DNA of 64,000 nucleotides, from assembly GCF_000092645.1 (NCBI RefSeq), contig NC_014165.1, forward strand, positions 2,604,001 to 2,668,000, read 5' to 3'. A program made the position numbers and the translations under genes. The DNA is from Thermobispora bispora DSM 43833. GTDB taxonomy: Bacteria > Actinomycetota > Actinomycetes > Streptosporangiales > Streptosporangiaceae. Below the pieces are notes generated by a model that was not told the DNA's origin, ran no database searches, and worked only from the letters and a program-made list of their open reading frames with translations. Positions 49,261 to 57,473 of the stretch are shown in pieces (within the stretch, counting starts at the first letter, position 1; each line of letters opens with the position of its first letter).

Positions 49261-50346
49261 GTGGAGGCGGCACGGCCGACGGAGGAGACGGGCAACCCGC
49301 CCCGCGCCCTGGTGCGCCTCGGCGCTGTGGCGCTCGCCGTGGGGACCGGGGTGGCGCTCTGGCTGCTGCCCGGACCGGTCCAGCCGGAGGGCGAGGCGAA
49401 GCAGCAGCCACGTGCCCCGTCGGCCACGCCGAGCGCCGCCCGGCAGCGGCCCGCGTCCGGGCCGGCCATGCCCCGCTACCGGGCCTTCCTCCGCGTGTCC
49501 GACGGCCCGGTGCCCGACCCGTCCGGCACGGCGCGGACGGCCGGCGTCCGCTGGTTCGTGCTCGGGCACCTCATCGCGGGGCCGGACGGGTGCACGGCGC
49601 GCTGGGCCGGGGTGCCGTCCGCGCGCGCCGGCGCGGTGACCGGCAGGGTCGCCGGGATCGCCGCGCGGCTCCGGGCGGACGGCCGGCACGCCTGGCCGGT
49701 GTTCGGCGGGCCGGGCGGGCCGGAGCTCTCGGCCGCCTGCCCGGACCAGGAGCGCCTCACCGCCGCCTACCGGCAGGTGATCGACGCCCTCCGTCCCACC
49801 GGCATCGACTTCGAGATCAACGACCCCTCCGATCCGGCCGCCTCCCGGCGGAGATCGGCCGCGATCGCGCTGCTCCAGCGGGAGGCGCGCGACCGGGGCC
49901 GCCCGCTGCGGGTGACCTTCACCCTTCCCGCCACCGAGCGCGGCCTGGCCCAGACCGACCTGGCCATGCTCCGCACCGCCCGGGCGTCGGGGGTGACGAT
50001 CGACGGCGTCGACCTGCTCGTTCCCCTGCGGCCCGGCGGCCTCACCCGGCTGCTGACGGCCGCCCGGTCGGCCCACCGGCAGCTCGCCGCGGTCCTCGGC
50101 GTCACGGGCCGGGCGCTATGGCGCCGGATGGGCCTCACCCCGGTCCTCGACTCCCCCGCGGACCTCGGCCCGCTGCAGGCGCGGCGGCTCGCGGTCTTCC
50201 GTGCCCGGACCGGCCTCGGCTGGCTCTCCACCGGTGGGGCGCGGCCGGGCGATGAGACGGTCCGGGTGCTCGCCGGGCCCGGACCGGCCCGGGATGACCA
50301 GGGCGAATCCGTTGCTACCGTGGGAGGCACGACCCGAGTTCCTTAG
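49261..50346 (+). CDS. Secreted GH18-like protein, probably catalytically inactive
   Basis: A 361-residue protein with one N-terminal membrane segment (about 17-37, ALVRLGAVALAVGTGVALWL) and an Ala/Pro-rich linker. A barrel resembling actinobacterial GH18 chitinases follows. FVLGHLIAGPDGCTARWAG, AWPVFGGPGG and FTLPATERGLAQTDLAML match the strand order, but the catalytic DxxDxDxE is replaced by a PTGIDFEIND stretch with Asn where the proton-donor Glu is expected. The Asp of the IDFE step remains. It may bind a carbohydrate without cutting it. GTG start, weak ribosome site; the family call rests on pattern similarity only. Confidence 0.6.
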   Translation: MEAARPTEETGNPPRALVRLGAVALAVGTGVALWLLPGPVQPEGEAKQQPRAPSATPSAARQRPASGPAMPRYRAFLRVSDGPVPDPSGTARTAGVRWFVLGHLIAGPDGCTARWAGVPSARAGAVTGRVAGIAARLRADGRHAWPVFGGPGGPELSAACPDQERLTAAYRQVIDALRPTGIDFEINDPSDPAASRRRSAAIALLQREARDRGRPLRVTFTLPATERGLAQTDLAMLRTARASGVTIDGVDLLVPLRPGGLTRLLTAARSAHRQLAAVLGVTGRALWRRMGLTPVLDSPADLGPLQARRLAVFRARTGLGWLSTGGARPGDETVRVLAGPGPARDDQGESVATVGGTTRVP

Positions 50347-50389
50347 CCCCGCGGGCCGAGCGGGGTACCACCAGAGGGAGGGATGGCCT

Positions 50390-50824
50390 ATGCCATCCGC
50401 TCGAGAGCTCAAGGACCTCCTGTTCCTCGCCATCAACGACCACGACCTGTACCGGGTGCTCGACTGCTACGCGCCCGACGCGGTGTACGTGAGCCCGGTG
50501 GGCGTGATGGAAGGGCACCAGCAGATCTCCTGGCACTTCGAGCACCTCTTCAAGAGCTTCCCGGACCTGTGCTACACGGCGTGGTACAAGGCGCCGTGCG
50601 ACGATCCGGCGGTCACGGAGTACACCATGACCGGCACGCACATGGGCCCGCTCCTCCTGCCGAACGGTGAGGTGGTGGAGGCGACCGGGCGGCGCATCAC
50701 GGTCCGCGGGTCGTGCGCGTGCGCCATCGAGCACGGGAAGATCATCACCGATCGGGACTACTTCGACCAGCTCGAGCTCTACTGCCAGCTCGGCTTCGCG
50801 CTGACCACCGCGCCGCGTCCCTGA
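50390..50824 (+). CDS. SnoaL-like (NTF2-fold) ester-cyclase-type protein
   Basis: A 144-residue NTF2-fold protein of the SnoaL/ester cyclase group. AINDHDLYRVLDCYAPDAVY and the EGHQQISWHFEHLFKSFPDL helix give the family start. YTMTGTHMGPLLLPNGEVVE and GRRITVRGSCACAIEHGKII complete the beta sheet. The CACAIE and ELYCQ cysteines are not family-specific. The ATG at 50390 has a GAGGGAGGG site at 50374-50382; an overlapping frame with an ATG at 50383 is not coding. No substrate can be named. It is 43 bp from the GH18-like gene. Confidence 0.82.
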   Translation: MPSARELKDLLFLAINDHDLYRVLDCYAPDAVYVSPVGVMEGHQQISWHFEHLFKSFPDLCYTAWYKAPCDDPAVTEYTMTGTHMGPLLLPNGEVVEATGRRITVRGSCACAIEHGKIITDRDYFDQLELYCQLGFALTTAPRP

Positions 50825-51005
50825 CCCGCGGCGCCCGCCCGCGTCCCTGCCGCGCGGGACCTGCCCGAGGCCCTGCCGGGTGGGACCTGCCCGCGCCCTT
50901 GGCGCGTGAGGTCCGCCCACCCCTCTGACGCGCGGGGCGCGGCGTCCGTCGGCTCAGCACCAGTGATCACCAGGCCCCACGCCCCTGACGCGCGGGGCCC
51001 TGCGC
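50825..51005. repeat. Short degenerate repeats between genes
   Basis: Copies of a GC-rich element, CCCCTGACGCGCGGGGC and CCCTCTGACGCGCGGGGC, occur near 50922-50941 and 50984-51001, and GGGACCTGCCCG occurs twice near 50857-50895. They occupy the convergent spacer before the methyltransferase gene and may act as terminators. Confidence 0.5.
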
Positions 51006-52253
51006 TCACCGTCTGACCAGCAGCGCCACGCACTCCACGTGGTGGGTCATCGGGTACTGGTCGAACGCGCGCAGCTCCGCCAGCTCGTACCCGTGCGGGG
51101 TGAGCCAGGCGATGTCCCGGGACATGGTCGCCGGGTCGCAGGAGACGTACACGAACCGGGACGGCCCGAGCCCGGCGATCCGCTCCACCACCTCGCGTCC
51201 CAGCCCGGTCCGCGGCGGGTCGGCGACCACCAGGTCGGCGCGCGCCGCCGCGCCGAGCGCCTCCTCCACCCTGCCCCGTTCGATCCTCGTGTTCGGCAGG
51301 TCGCGGAGGTTCCACCGGGCGTCCCGTACGGCCTGCGGGTCCGACTCGATCCCGAGGACGCTCCCCTCCGGGCCCACGGCCTCGCCGAGCCCGGCGGCGA
51401 ACAGCCCGGCCCCGCAGTACAGGTCGAGCGCCCGCTCCCCCGGCGCGGGCCGCCCGAGCTCGAGCACCGTCCGGAGCAGGGTCTCCGGAGCGCCGGGATG
51501 GATCTGCCAGAACCCGCTGCCGGTCACCCGGAACTCCCGGTCGCCGGCGCGCTCTGTCAGCGAAGGGCTCCCCGTGAGCACCCGGACTCCCCGCCTGCCC
51601 TGGTCGAGGAGCACGGACGCGTCCACCTCCGGGACGGTCACCCGCCGCCGGGGGCGGATGATCACGGCGCGGTCGCCGCCGGAGGAGACGGCCACCTCCA
51701 CCGTGTCCGCACCGGGCCAGCGCCGGGCCTCGGCGCCGACCTCCTCGACGCCGGGGTGGGCGATCGGGCAGGAGCCGACGTACTCGATCTCGTGCGACCG
51801 GTGGCGGCGCAGCCCGAGCCGGCCGTCGGGGCCCGCGGCGAACCGGACGCGGGTCCGCCAGCCGAGGCCGCCGCTCGCGCCCGGCACCTCCTCGACCTCC
51901 ACCGCGCGGTCGATCCCCGCGAGCCGCCGGAGCTGCTCGGACACGACCTCGGCCTTGAGCCGGCGCTGGGCCGCGAGCGAGGCGTGCTGCCAGTCGCAGC
52001 CGCCGCAGCGGCCCGGGCCGCTGAACGGGCAGGGTGGGGTGACCCGGTCGGGTGAGGGGTCCAGGATCTCGACGGCGTCCGCGCGCAGGAACCGCGCGGT
52101 CTCCTCGGTCACCTCGGCGAGCACGCGCTCCCCCGGCAGGGCGTGCCGGACGAACACCACGCGGCCCTCGTGCCGCCCGACGCACCAGCCGCCGTTGGCG
52201 ACCTTCTCCACCTTGAGCTCAATCGGCACGGCGGCCTCCTTCCCGTCCGGCAC
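51006..52253 (-). CDS. TrmA/RlmD-type RNA (uracil-5) methyltransferase
   Basis: A 415-residue SAM-dependent enzyme. A TRAM domain (about 10-65) leads, then the cysteine cluster PCPFSGPGRCGGCDWQH near 75, which binds [4Fe-4S] in RlmD-like proteins. The SAM motif ALDLYCGAGLFAAGLG is near 275, ADPPRTGLG near 343, and the catalytic SCDPATMSRDI near 375. It may methylate 23S rRNA U or tRNA U54. Mycobacterium Rv2689c is its positional homologue beside the same permease. It is divergent from nothing here; it is followed by the permease gene upstream on the same strand. Confidence 0.9.
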   Translation of the reverse strand: MPDGKEAAVPIELKVEKVANGGWCVGRHEGRVVFVRHALPGERVLAEVTEETARFLRADAVEILDPSPDRVTPPCPFSGPGRCGGCDWQHASLAAQRRLKAEVVSEQLRRLAGIDRAVEVEEVPGASGGLGWRTRVRFAAGPDGRLGLRRHRSHEIEYVGSCPIAHPGVEEVGAEARRWPGADTVEVAVSSGGDRAVIIRPRRRVTVPEVDASVLLDQGRRGVRVLTGSPSLTERAGDREFRVTGSGFWQIHPGAPETLLRTVLELGRPAPGERALDLYCGAGLFAAGLGEAVGPEGSVLGIESDPQAVRDARWNLRDLPNTRIERGRVEEALGAAARADLVVADPPRTGLGREVVERIAGLGPSRFVYVSCDPATMSRDIAWLTPHGYELAELRAFDQYPMTHHVECVALLVRR

Positions 52254-52274
52254 TGTGCACCGGCCCGTCCTCGA

Positions 52275-54320
52275 TCACGCCTCCACGTGCCGGTCCGTCT
52301 CCGGCTCCCGGCCACGGCGGCGACCGATCACCCAGCCGGCCAGCTCGTCCCGCCGGTCCTCCCGCCGCTTGGAGGATATGAGCTGCCAGGGCACGCTCGT
52401 CACCATGACACCGGGCTTGAACAGCAGCCGCGCTTTGAGCCGGAGCGCGCTCTGGTTGTGCAGGAGGTGCTCCCACCACCGGCCGACCACGTACTCGGGA
52501 ATGAAGACGGTCACCACGTCCCTGGGGGACCGCCGGCGGAGTGACTTCACATAGTCGAGCACCGGACCGGTGATCTCACGATACGGCGAGTCGAGGATCT
52601 TCAGCGGCACGGGGATGCCGCGGGCGTCCCACTCCTCCCGCAGCCGGGCGGCCTCCTCCGGGTCCACGGCCACGGTGACCGCCTCGAGGCTGGACGGCCG
52701 GGTCGCCCGGGCGTAGGCGAGCGCGCGCAGGGTCGGCTTGTGGAGCTGGGAGACGAGCACGATCGCGTGGTTGCGCGCGGGGAGCAACCCCTCCTCCGGC
52801 TCGCCCTCCGCGGCGAGCGCGAGCTCCTCGGCCACCAGGTCGTAGTGGCGCCGGATGCCCTTCATGAGCAGGAAGAGCAGCGGTACCGCGATGCAGACGA
52901 TGTAGGCGCCGTGGACGAACTTCGAGGCCAGCACGATGGCCAGGACGATCCCGGTCAGCACCGCGCCGAACGCGCTGAGCGCCCGCGAGCGCATGAGGCG
53001 GCGCCGCATCCGGGGGTCGGTCTCCGCGGCGAGGAGGCGGTTCCAGTGGCGGACCATGCCGGTCTGGCTGAAGGTGAACGCCACGAACACGCCGACGATG
53101 TAGAGGTTGATCAGCTTGCTCACGTCGGCGTCGAACGTCCAGATGAGCGTGATCGCCCCTGCGGCGAGCAGGAGGATGCCGTTGCTGAAGGCGAGGCGGT
53201 CCCCGCGGGTGTGGAGCTGCCGCGGCATGTAGCGGCTCTGCGCGAGGACCGACCCGAGCACGGGGAAGCCGTTGAACGCGGTGTTGGCGGCGAGGAACAG
53301 GATGAGCGCGGTGACCGCGGAGATGACGATGAAGGCCGGCGAGCCCCCGGCGAACACCGCCGCCGCGACCTGGGCGATGATCGGCTGCTGGTAGTACTCG
53401 GGACCGGCCGGCACACCGTTGATGAGGACGTTGTGCGCGACGTGGGAGGGCTCGGTGAGCTTCACCCCGGAGCGCAGGGCGAGGAAGATGAGCCCGCTGA
53501 ACATGGTGATGGAGAGCAGCCCCATCAGCAGCAGGGTGATCGCGGCGTTCCTGCTCTTCGGCTTTCGGAAGGCGGGAACCCCGTTGCTGATCGCCTCGAC
53601 GCCGGTCAGCGCCGCGCACCCGGACGAGAAGGCGCGGAGGATCACGAGCGCGGCCGCCAGCCCGGCCAGGTCGGCGTGCTGGGCGACGATCGTGTAATCG
53701 GCGGTCGGCGCCCGCAGCTCGTCACCGAACGCGAACAGCCGGACCAGGCCCCACCCGATCATGCCGAGGACCGCGGCCATGAAGGCGTACGTGGGGATGG
53801 CGAAGGCGATCCCGGACTCCCGGAGCCCGCGCAGGTTGATGATCATGAGGAACGCGACGATCGCGATCGCCACCGCCGGGCGGTGCGCGGCCACGAAGGG
53901 GAGCATCGCGGCCACGTAGTCGACGCCGTTGGAGACCGAGACGGCGACCGTGAGCACGTAGTCGACGATCAGCGCGCTCGCGACGATCAGCCCCGGGTTG
54001 GTGCCGAGGTTCGTGGTCACCACCTCGTAGTCGCCGCCGCCGCTCGGGTAGGCGTACACGTTCTGCCGGTAGGAGGCGACCACCGTGGCCATGACGAGGA
54101 CGACCGCGGCGGCCACCCACGGGCCGTAGGCGTAGAAGCCGACACCGCCGATCGACAGAACGATCAATATCTCCTGGGGCGCGTACGCCACCGAGGAGAG
54201 GGCGTCGCTGGCGAATATCGGCAACGCCACCCGCTTAGGGAGCAGCTGATGGTGGAGCTGGGTGCTGCGCAGTGCCCGGCCGACCAACAGCCGCTTGACA
54301 AGGTGGGTAATCTTCCACAC
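52275..54320 (-). CDS. KimA-like potassium:proton symporter
   Basis: A 681-residue APC-superfamily permease. ALPIFASDALSSVAYAPQEI, YRQNVYAYPSGGGDYEVV, IVDYVLTVAVSVSNGVDYV and RAFSSGCAALTGVEAISNGV match Bacillus KimA (YdaO) blocks. About 12 helices occupy residues 40-460. The C-terminal 200 residues (HAIVLVSQLHKPTLRALAYARA) form a universal-stress-protein-like cytoplasmic domain that binds regulators such as c-di-AMP in KimA. The GTG start (54320) leaves only 121 bp to the divergent trkA genes. In Mycobacterium the homologous Rv2690c also sits beside ceoB and ceoC. No TrkH is seen, so KimA may be their partner. Confidence 0.86.
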   Translation of the reverse strand: MWKITHLVKRLLVGRALRSTQLHHQLLPKRVALPIFASDALSSVAYAPQEILIVLSIGGVGFYAYGPWVAAAVVLVMATVVASYRQNVYAYPSGGGDYEVVTTNLGTNPGLIVASALIVDYVLTVAVSVSNGVDYVAAMLPFVAAHRPAVAIAIVAFLMIINLRGLRESGIAFAIPTYAFMAAVLGMIGWGLVRLFAFGDELRAPTADYTIVAQHADLAGLAAALVILRAFSSGCAALTGVEAISNGVPAFRKPKSRNAAITLLLMGLLSITMFSGLIFLALRSGVKLTEPSHVAHNVLINGVPAGPEYYQQPIIAQVAAAVFAGGSPAFIVISAVTALILFLAANTAFNGFPVLGSVLAQSRYMPRQLHTRGDRLAFSNGILLLAAGAITLIWTFDADVSKLINLYIVGVFVAFTFSQTGMVRHWNRLLAAETDPRMRRRLMRSRALSAFGAVLTGIVLAIVLASKFVHGAYIVCIAVPLLFLLMKGIRRHYDLVAEELALAAEGEPEEGLLPARNHAIVLVSQLHKPTLRALAYARATRPSSLEAVTVAVDPEEAARLREEWDARGIPVPLKILDSPYREITGPVLDYVKSLRRRSPRDVVTVFIPEYVVGRWWEHLLHNQSALRLKARLLFKPGVMVTSVPWQLISSKRREDRRDELAGWVIGRRRGREPETDRHVEA

Positions 54321-54441
54321 GCCAGACGAGCCTAATGCCCGCGTGCCATGTGCCCGCGAGGAGCGACCACCTGATACGGAATCCGGGAGACCGGGACATA
54401 CTGGGCGGTAGAAGACCACGCCTATCGACCGGCGGGGGACG

Positions 54442-55107
54442 ATGCACGTAGTGATCATGGGATGCGGGCGGGTCGGCTCGACCCTCGCCCACATTCTCGA
54501 AGACAACGGACATTCGGTCGCCATCATCGACCGGGACCCGCAGGCCTTTCGCCGGCTCCGCCCCGGCTTCCAGGGACGCCGGGTCACCGGCATCGGGTTC
54601 GACCGGGACGTGCTCATCGAGGCGGGCATCCAGTCGGCCGCCGCCTTCGTCGCCGTCAGCAGCGGCGACAACTCCAACATCATCTCCGCGCGGGTGGCGC
54701 GGGAGATGTTCGGCGTCGACAACGTGGTCGCCCGTATCTACGACCCCCGCCGGGCCGAGGTGTACCAGCGGCTGGGGATCCCGACCGTCGCCACCGTGCG
54801 GTGGACCGCCGATCAGATCCTGCGGCGGCTCATGCCGGACGGCGCCGAGCCGCTGTGGCGTGACCCGACCGGCACGGTGGTCCTGGCCGAGGTGAGCTTC
54901 CACCCCGGCTGGGTCGGCGTGCGCGTCAAGGACGTCGAGGCGGCCACCGGGGCGCGGGTCGCCTTCCTCAACCGGATCGGCGAGGCGATCGTCCCCAAGC
55001 CCGGCACCCTGCTGCAGGACGGCGACGTGCTCCACGTGGTCGCGGCGGAGCGCGAGATGGAGCACATCAGCAAGGTGCTGTCCGGCCCACCGTCAGAAGA
55101 GGAGTAG
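54442..55107 (+). CDS. trkA: TrkA-family potassium regulatory protein (CeoB-like)
   Basis: A 221-residue protein with an N-terminal RCK NAD-binding domain (HVVIMGCGRVGSTLAHILED, GIGFDRDVLIEAGIQSAAAF) and a C-terminal RCK_C domain (after about 140, PGWVGVRVKDVEAATGARVA). The GxGxxG loop starts at residue 7. It gates a K+ permease through NAD(H) or ATP binding. ATG start with GGGGGA. Three bases separate it from its paralogue. It matches Mycobacterium CeoB in order and size. Confidence 0.93.
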   Translation: MHVVIMGCGRVGSTLAHILEDNGHSVAIIDRDPQAFRRLRPGFQGRRVTGIGFDRDVLIEAGIQSAAAFVAVSSGDNSNIISARVAREMFGVDNVVARIYDPRRAEVYQRLGIPTVATVRWTADQILRRLMPDGAEPLWRDPTGTVVLAEVSFHPGWVGVRVKDVEAATGARVAFLNRIGEAIVPKPGTLLQDGDVLHVVAAEREMEHISKVLSGPPSEEE

Positions 55108-55109
55108 TC

Positions 55110-55769
55110 ATGCGCGTCGCGATCGCCGGTGCCGGCGCGGTCGGCCGGTCCATCGCGGCCGAGCTGCTGGAGAACGGCCACGAGGTCCTGCTGATCGACA
55201 ACGACCCCAAGGCCATCAAGATCGACAGCGTCCCGCAGGCCGAATGGCTCCTCGCCGATGCGTGCGAGATCTCCTCGCTCGACGAGGCGGGCCTGAACAC
55301 CTGCCACGTCGTCGTCGCCGCCACCGGTGACGACAAGGTCAACCTGGTGGTCTCGCTGCTCGCCAAGACCGAGTACGGCGTGCCGCGGGTGGTGGCCCGG
55401 ATCAACCACCCGAAGAACGAGTGGCTGTTCAACGAGTCGTGGGGCGTCGACGTCGCGGTCTCCACCCCGCGCCTGCTCTCCGCGCTGGTCGAGGAGGCGG
55501 TGAGCGTGGGCGACCTGGTCCGCCTGATGACCTTCCGGCAGGGCCAGGCCAACCTGGTGGAGCTCACCCTCGCCGACAACGCCCCGGTGGTCGGCAAGCC
55601 GGCCGGCTCGGTGCCCTGGCCGGAGGACGCCGCGCTCGTCGCGATCCTGCGCGACGGGCGGGTCATGGTGCCCACCACGGACACGCCGCTGGAGGCCGGG
55701 GACGAGCTGCTGTTCGTGGCGAACCAGGACGTGGAGGAGCGTCTCGCGCGCCTGCTCTCCGGCCGCTGA
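55110..55769 (+). CDS. trkA: TrkA-family potassium regulatory protein (CeoC-like)
   Basis: A 219-residue paralogue of the preceding protein, with RVAIAGAGAVGRSIAAELLE at the N-terminus, KVNLVVSLLAKTEYGVPRVV in the middle and a C-terminal domain from about 135. The first Gly-rich loop has an Ala at the second position (GAGAVG), still compatible with NAD binding. The two form the hetero-octameric ring assumed for Trk. Two bases separate the stop of one and the start of the next. It lies opposite a KimA-like permease, which is presumably their target. Confidence 0.93.
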   Translation: MRVAIAGAGAVGRSIAAELLENGHEVLLIDNDPKAIKIDSVPQAEWLLADACEISSLDEAGLNTCHVVVAATGDDKVNLVVSLLAKTEYGVPRVVARINHPKNEWLFNESWGVDVAVSTPRLLSALVEEAVSVGDLVRLMTFRQGQANLVELTLADNAPVVGKPAGSVPWPEDAALVAILRDGRVMVPTTDTPLEAGDELLFVANQDVEERLARLLSGR

Positions 55770-55960
55770 CCGGCCCGGGCGGGACGTCCCCCGGCCGTGG
55801 TACGGCACCGCGGCCGTGGCGATCCGTGCCCGTGGTGGACCACGCGGCGGCACGGCCGGGCGCCCGGTAACGGGCCGCCGGACCGGCACGCCCCGGACCG
55901 GCCTGCCGGCCTTGAGGTACGAGCCCCGATCACGCCGCCGGCCTGGCACGCCGGGTCGAG

Positions 55961-56310
55961 GCCGCCGGCTCCGGCAGATCTCGTTCGGGGACCCGAAGGC
56001 GCCCTCGAAACGGTGGGCCGGACCGGGCGACCGAGCCCGCACCAGGCCGCCGGCTCTGGCAAGCCCGGCCATCGAGTGATCAGACCCGGACACCGGACCA
56101 GACCGCCGGCTCCGGCAGACCTCGATCGGGACCCGAAGACGAGGCCGGGTCGGTGGGCGGCCTGGGCGACCGTGCCCGAACCGGGCCACCGGGCCTGGCG
56201 AGCCCGGTTGTCGAGCGATCGGACCCGCCACGCCGGATCAGGCCGCAGGACGTGGCGACCCGGATCAGACCGCAGGGCGTGGCGGCCCGGATGAGGCCGC
56301 CGGGTCTCCC
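55961..56310. repeat. Degenerate ~140-bp tandem repeat array
   Basis: A unit beginning G/ACCGCCGGCTCCGGCAGA starts at 55961 and again at 56102, a period of 141 bp. Short related copies (CCGCAGGACGTGGCGACCCG and variants) follow with 28-bp spacing at 56241 and 56269. The array fills the space between trkA and DUF3159. Both strands stay open by chance, giving Arg/Pro-rich shadow frames. No terminator or gene is visible in 55770-55960 either. Confidence 0.72.
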
Positions 56311-56313
56311 GGG

Positions 56314-56985
56314 TCAGGTCGCCGGTCCGACCCCGGAGCTGAGCGGGGTGCGGCCGCGGGCGAGCAGCCAGGCCATCCCGGCGAAGGCCGCGACCTGGAG
56401 CGGCCACCCCATCACGACCTTCGCCAGGCCGAGCGCGGCCACCAGGTCCGCCCAGTACAGCGGGAGCTGCACCACGACCCGCAGCAGGCACGGGAGGATC
56501 AGCAGCCAGGTGAGCCGGTTGCACAGCCGCACCATCCCCGGATCCGACCGCCACCCGACCGGGTCCCCGGTCACCGAGCCGATCAGGAAGCCCATGATCG
56601 GCCACCGGACGGCGACCGAGAGCAGCATCCCGCCCGCGTAGGCGGCGTTGTACAGGATTCCGGGCAGGAAGACGTCCTTGGCCTCTCCGGTGCGGGAGGC
56701 GAACAGGGCGCCGATCCCGATCCCGACGAGGCTGTTGAGCACGTACTGGGGGGTGCTGCGCGTCACCAGCCGCACCAGGAGCAGGGCGACCGTGCTGCCG
56801 ATGCTCACCATCAGCGACAGCTTGAGGTCGTGCGTGGTGAGCCACATCAGGGTGAAGACGATCGTCGGCGCCGCCGCCTCGATGATCCCGCGCTTGCCCC
56901 CCAGCGCCTTGGCGAGGTGGGCGCGCACGGCCGCCTCGGCGGTCTCGTACGCCGCGGCCGAGCCGGTCGTGTCGGCTGCGCTCAT
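56314..56985 (-). CDS. DUF3159 membrane protein
   Basis: A 223-residue protein with about six membrane helices, conserved in actinobacteria (Mycobacterium Rv2693c type). ALGGKRGIIEAAAPTIVFTL, VRLVTRSTPQYVLNSLVGI and LNPxGxx-like GILYNAAYAGGMLLSVAVRW are features. The C-terminal WLLARGRTP is cytoplasmic. Function unknown. It is followed at 15 bp by the OB-fold gene on the same strand, so the four genes DUF3159, OB, DUF3710 and dut are likely co-expressed or neighbouring. Confidence 0.85.
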   Translation of the reverse strand: MSAADTTGSAAAYETAEAAVRAHLAKALGGKRGIIEAAAPTIVFTLMWLTTHDLKLSLMVSIGSTVALLLVRLVTRSTPQYVLNSLVGIGIGALFASRTGEAKDVFLPGILYNAAYAGGMLLSVAVRWPIMGFLIGSVTGDPVGWRSDPGMVRLCNRLTWLLILPCLLRVVVQLPLYWADLVAALGLAKVVMGWPLQVAAFAGMAWLLARGRTPLSSGVGPAT

Positions 56986-57000
56986 CCGGCCTCCCGTGTG

Positions 57001-57399
57001 TCAGTCGTCATCTTCCCCGGCGGGCCGAAGCTCATAGCGGGGATTGAACATGACCTTCCGGTCGCCCTGCACGCTCACCAGGCCTTCGGCCTGCAGCGCC
57101 CGTCCCGGCTCGATACCGACGATCTTGCGGCGGCCGAGCCACACGAGGTCGATCACCCCGGAGCCGTCGTAGAGCTCGGCCTCGAGGGCCGGCGCCCCGC
57201 CGCGCGGCCGCAGCGTCACGGTGCGCAGGACGCCGACCACCCGGGTGCGCTGCCGGTCGCCGCATGCGGCGATCAGGGTGGCGCCGAGCCGTCCGGTCTC
57301 CTCCTGTAGCTCGGCCGCGTCCTGCTCCTCCTCGGTGGCGAGCAACCGGTGGAGCAGGGCGCGCAGCCCACCGCGTCTGACAGGCCCCCGCGTGGTCAT
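57001..57399 (-). CDS. OB-fold nucleic-acid-binding protein
   Basis: A 132-residue protein with an OB-fold domain (about 55-120, RTRVVGVLRTVTLRPRGGAP and EAELYDGSGVIDLVWLGRRK). An N-terminal helical lead (LRALLHRLLATEEEQDAAEL) precedes it. Mycobacterium Rv2694c is the positional counterpart. OB-folds of this kind bind DNA or RNA. The ATG at 57399 is preceded by a GTG (57411) that would add four residues. It lies between DUF3159 and DUF3710 on the same strand. Confidence 0.8.
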   Translation of the reverse strand: MTTRGPVRRGGLRALLHRLLATEEEQDAAELQEETGRLGATLIAACGDRQRTRVVGVLRTVTLRPRGGAPALEAELYDGSGVIDLVWLGRRKIVGIEPGRALQAEGLVSVQGDRKVMFNPRYELRPAGEDDD

Positions 57400-57473
57400 G
57401 GGTCCGCTCACCTGGTCTCCTGGACACCGATGTTCAGCCGAAGCATACGTGAGGGATCGACGGGGCTCCCCGG

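Noticed and set aside
52275-54441. A c-di-AMP (ydaO) riboswitch in front of the KimA-like gene
   Set aside because: The 121-bp leader lacks the conserved ydaO sequence blocks and is too short once the divergent promoter is allowed for.
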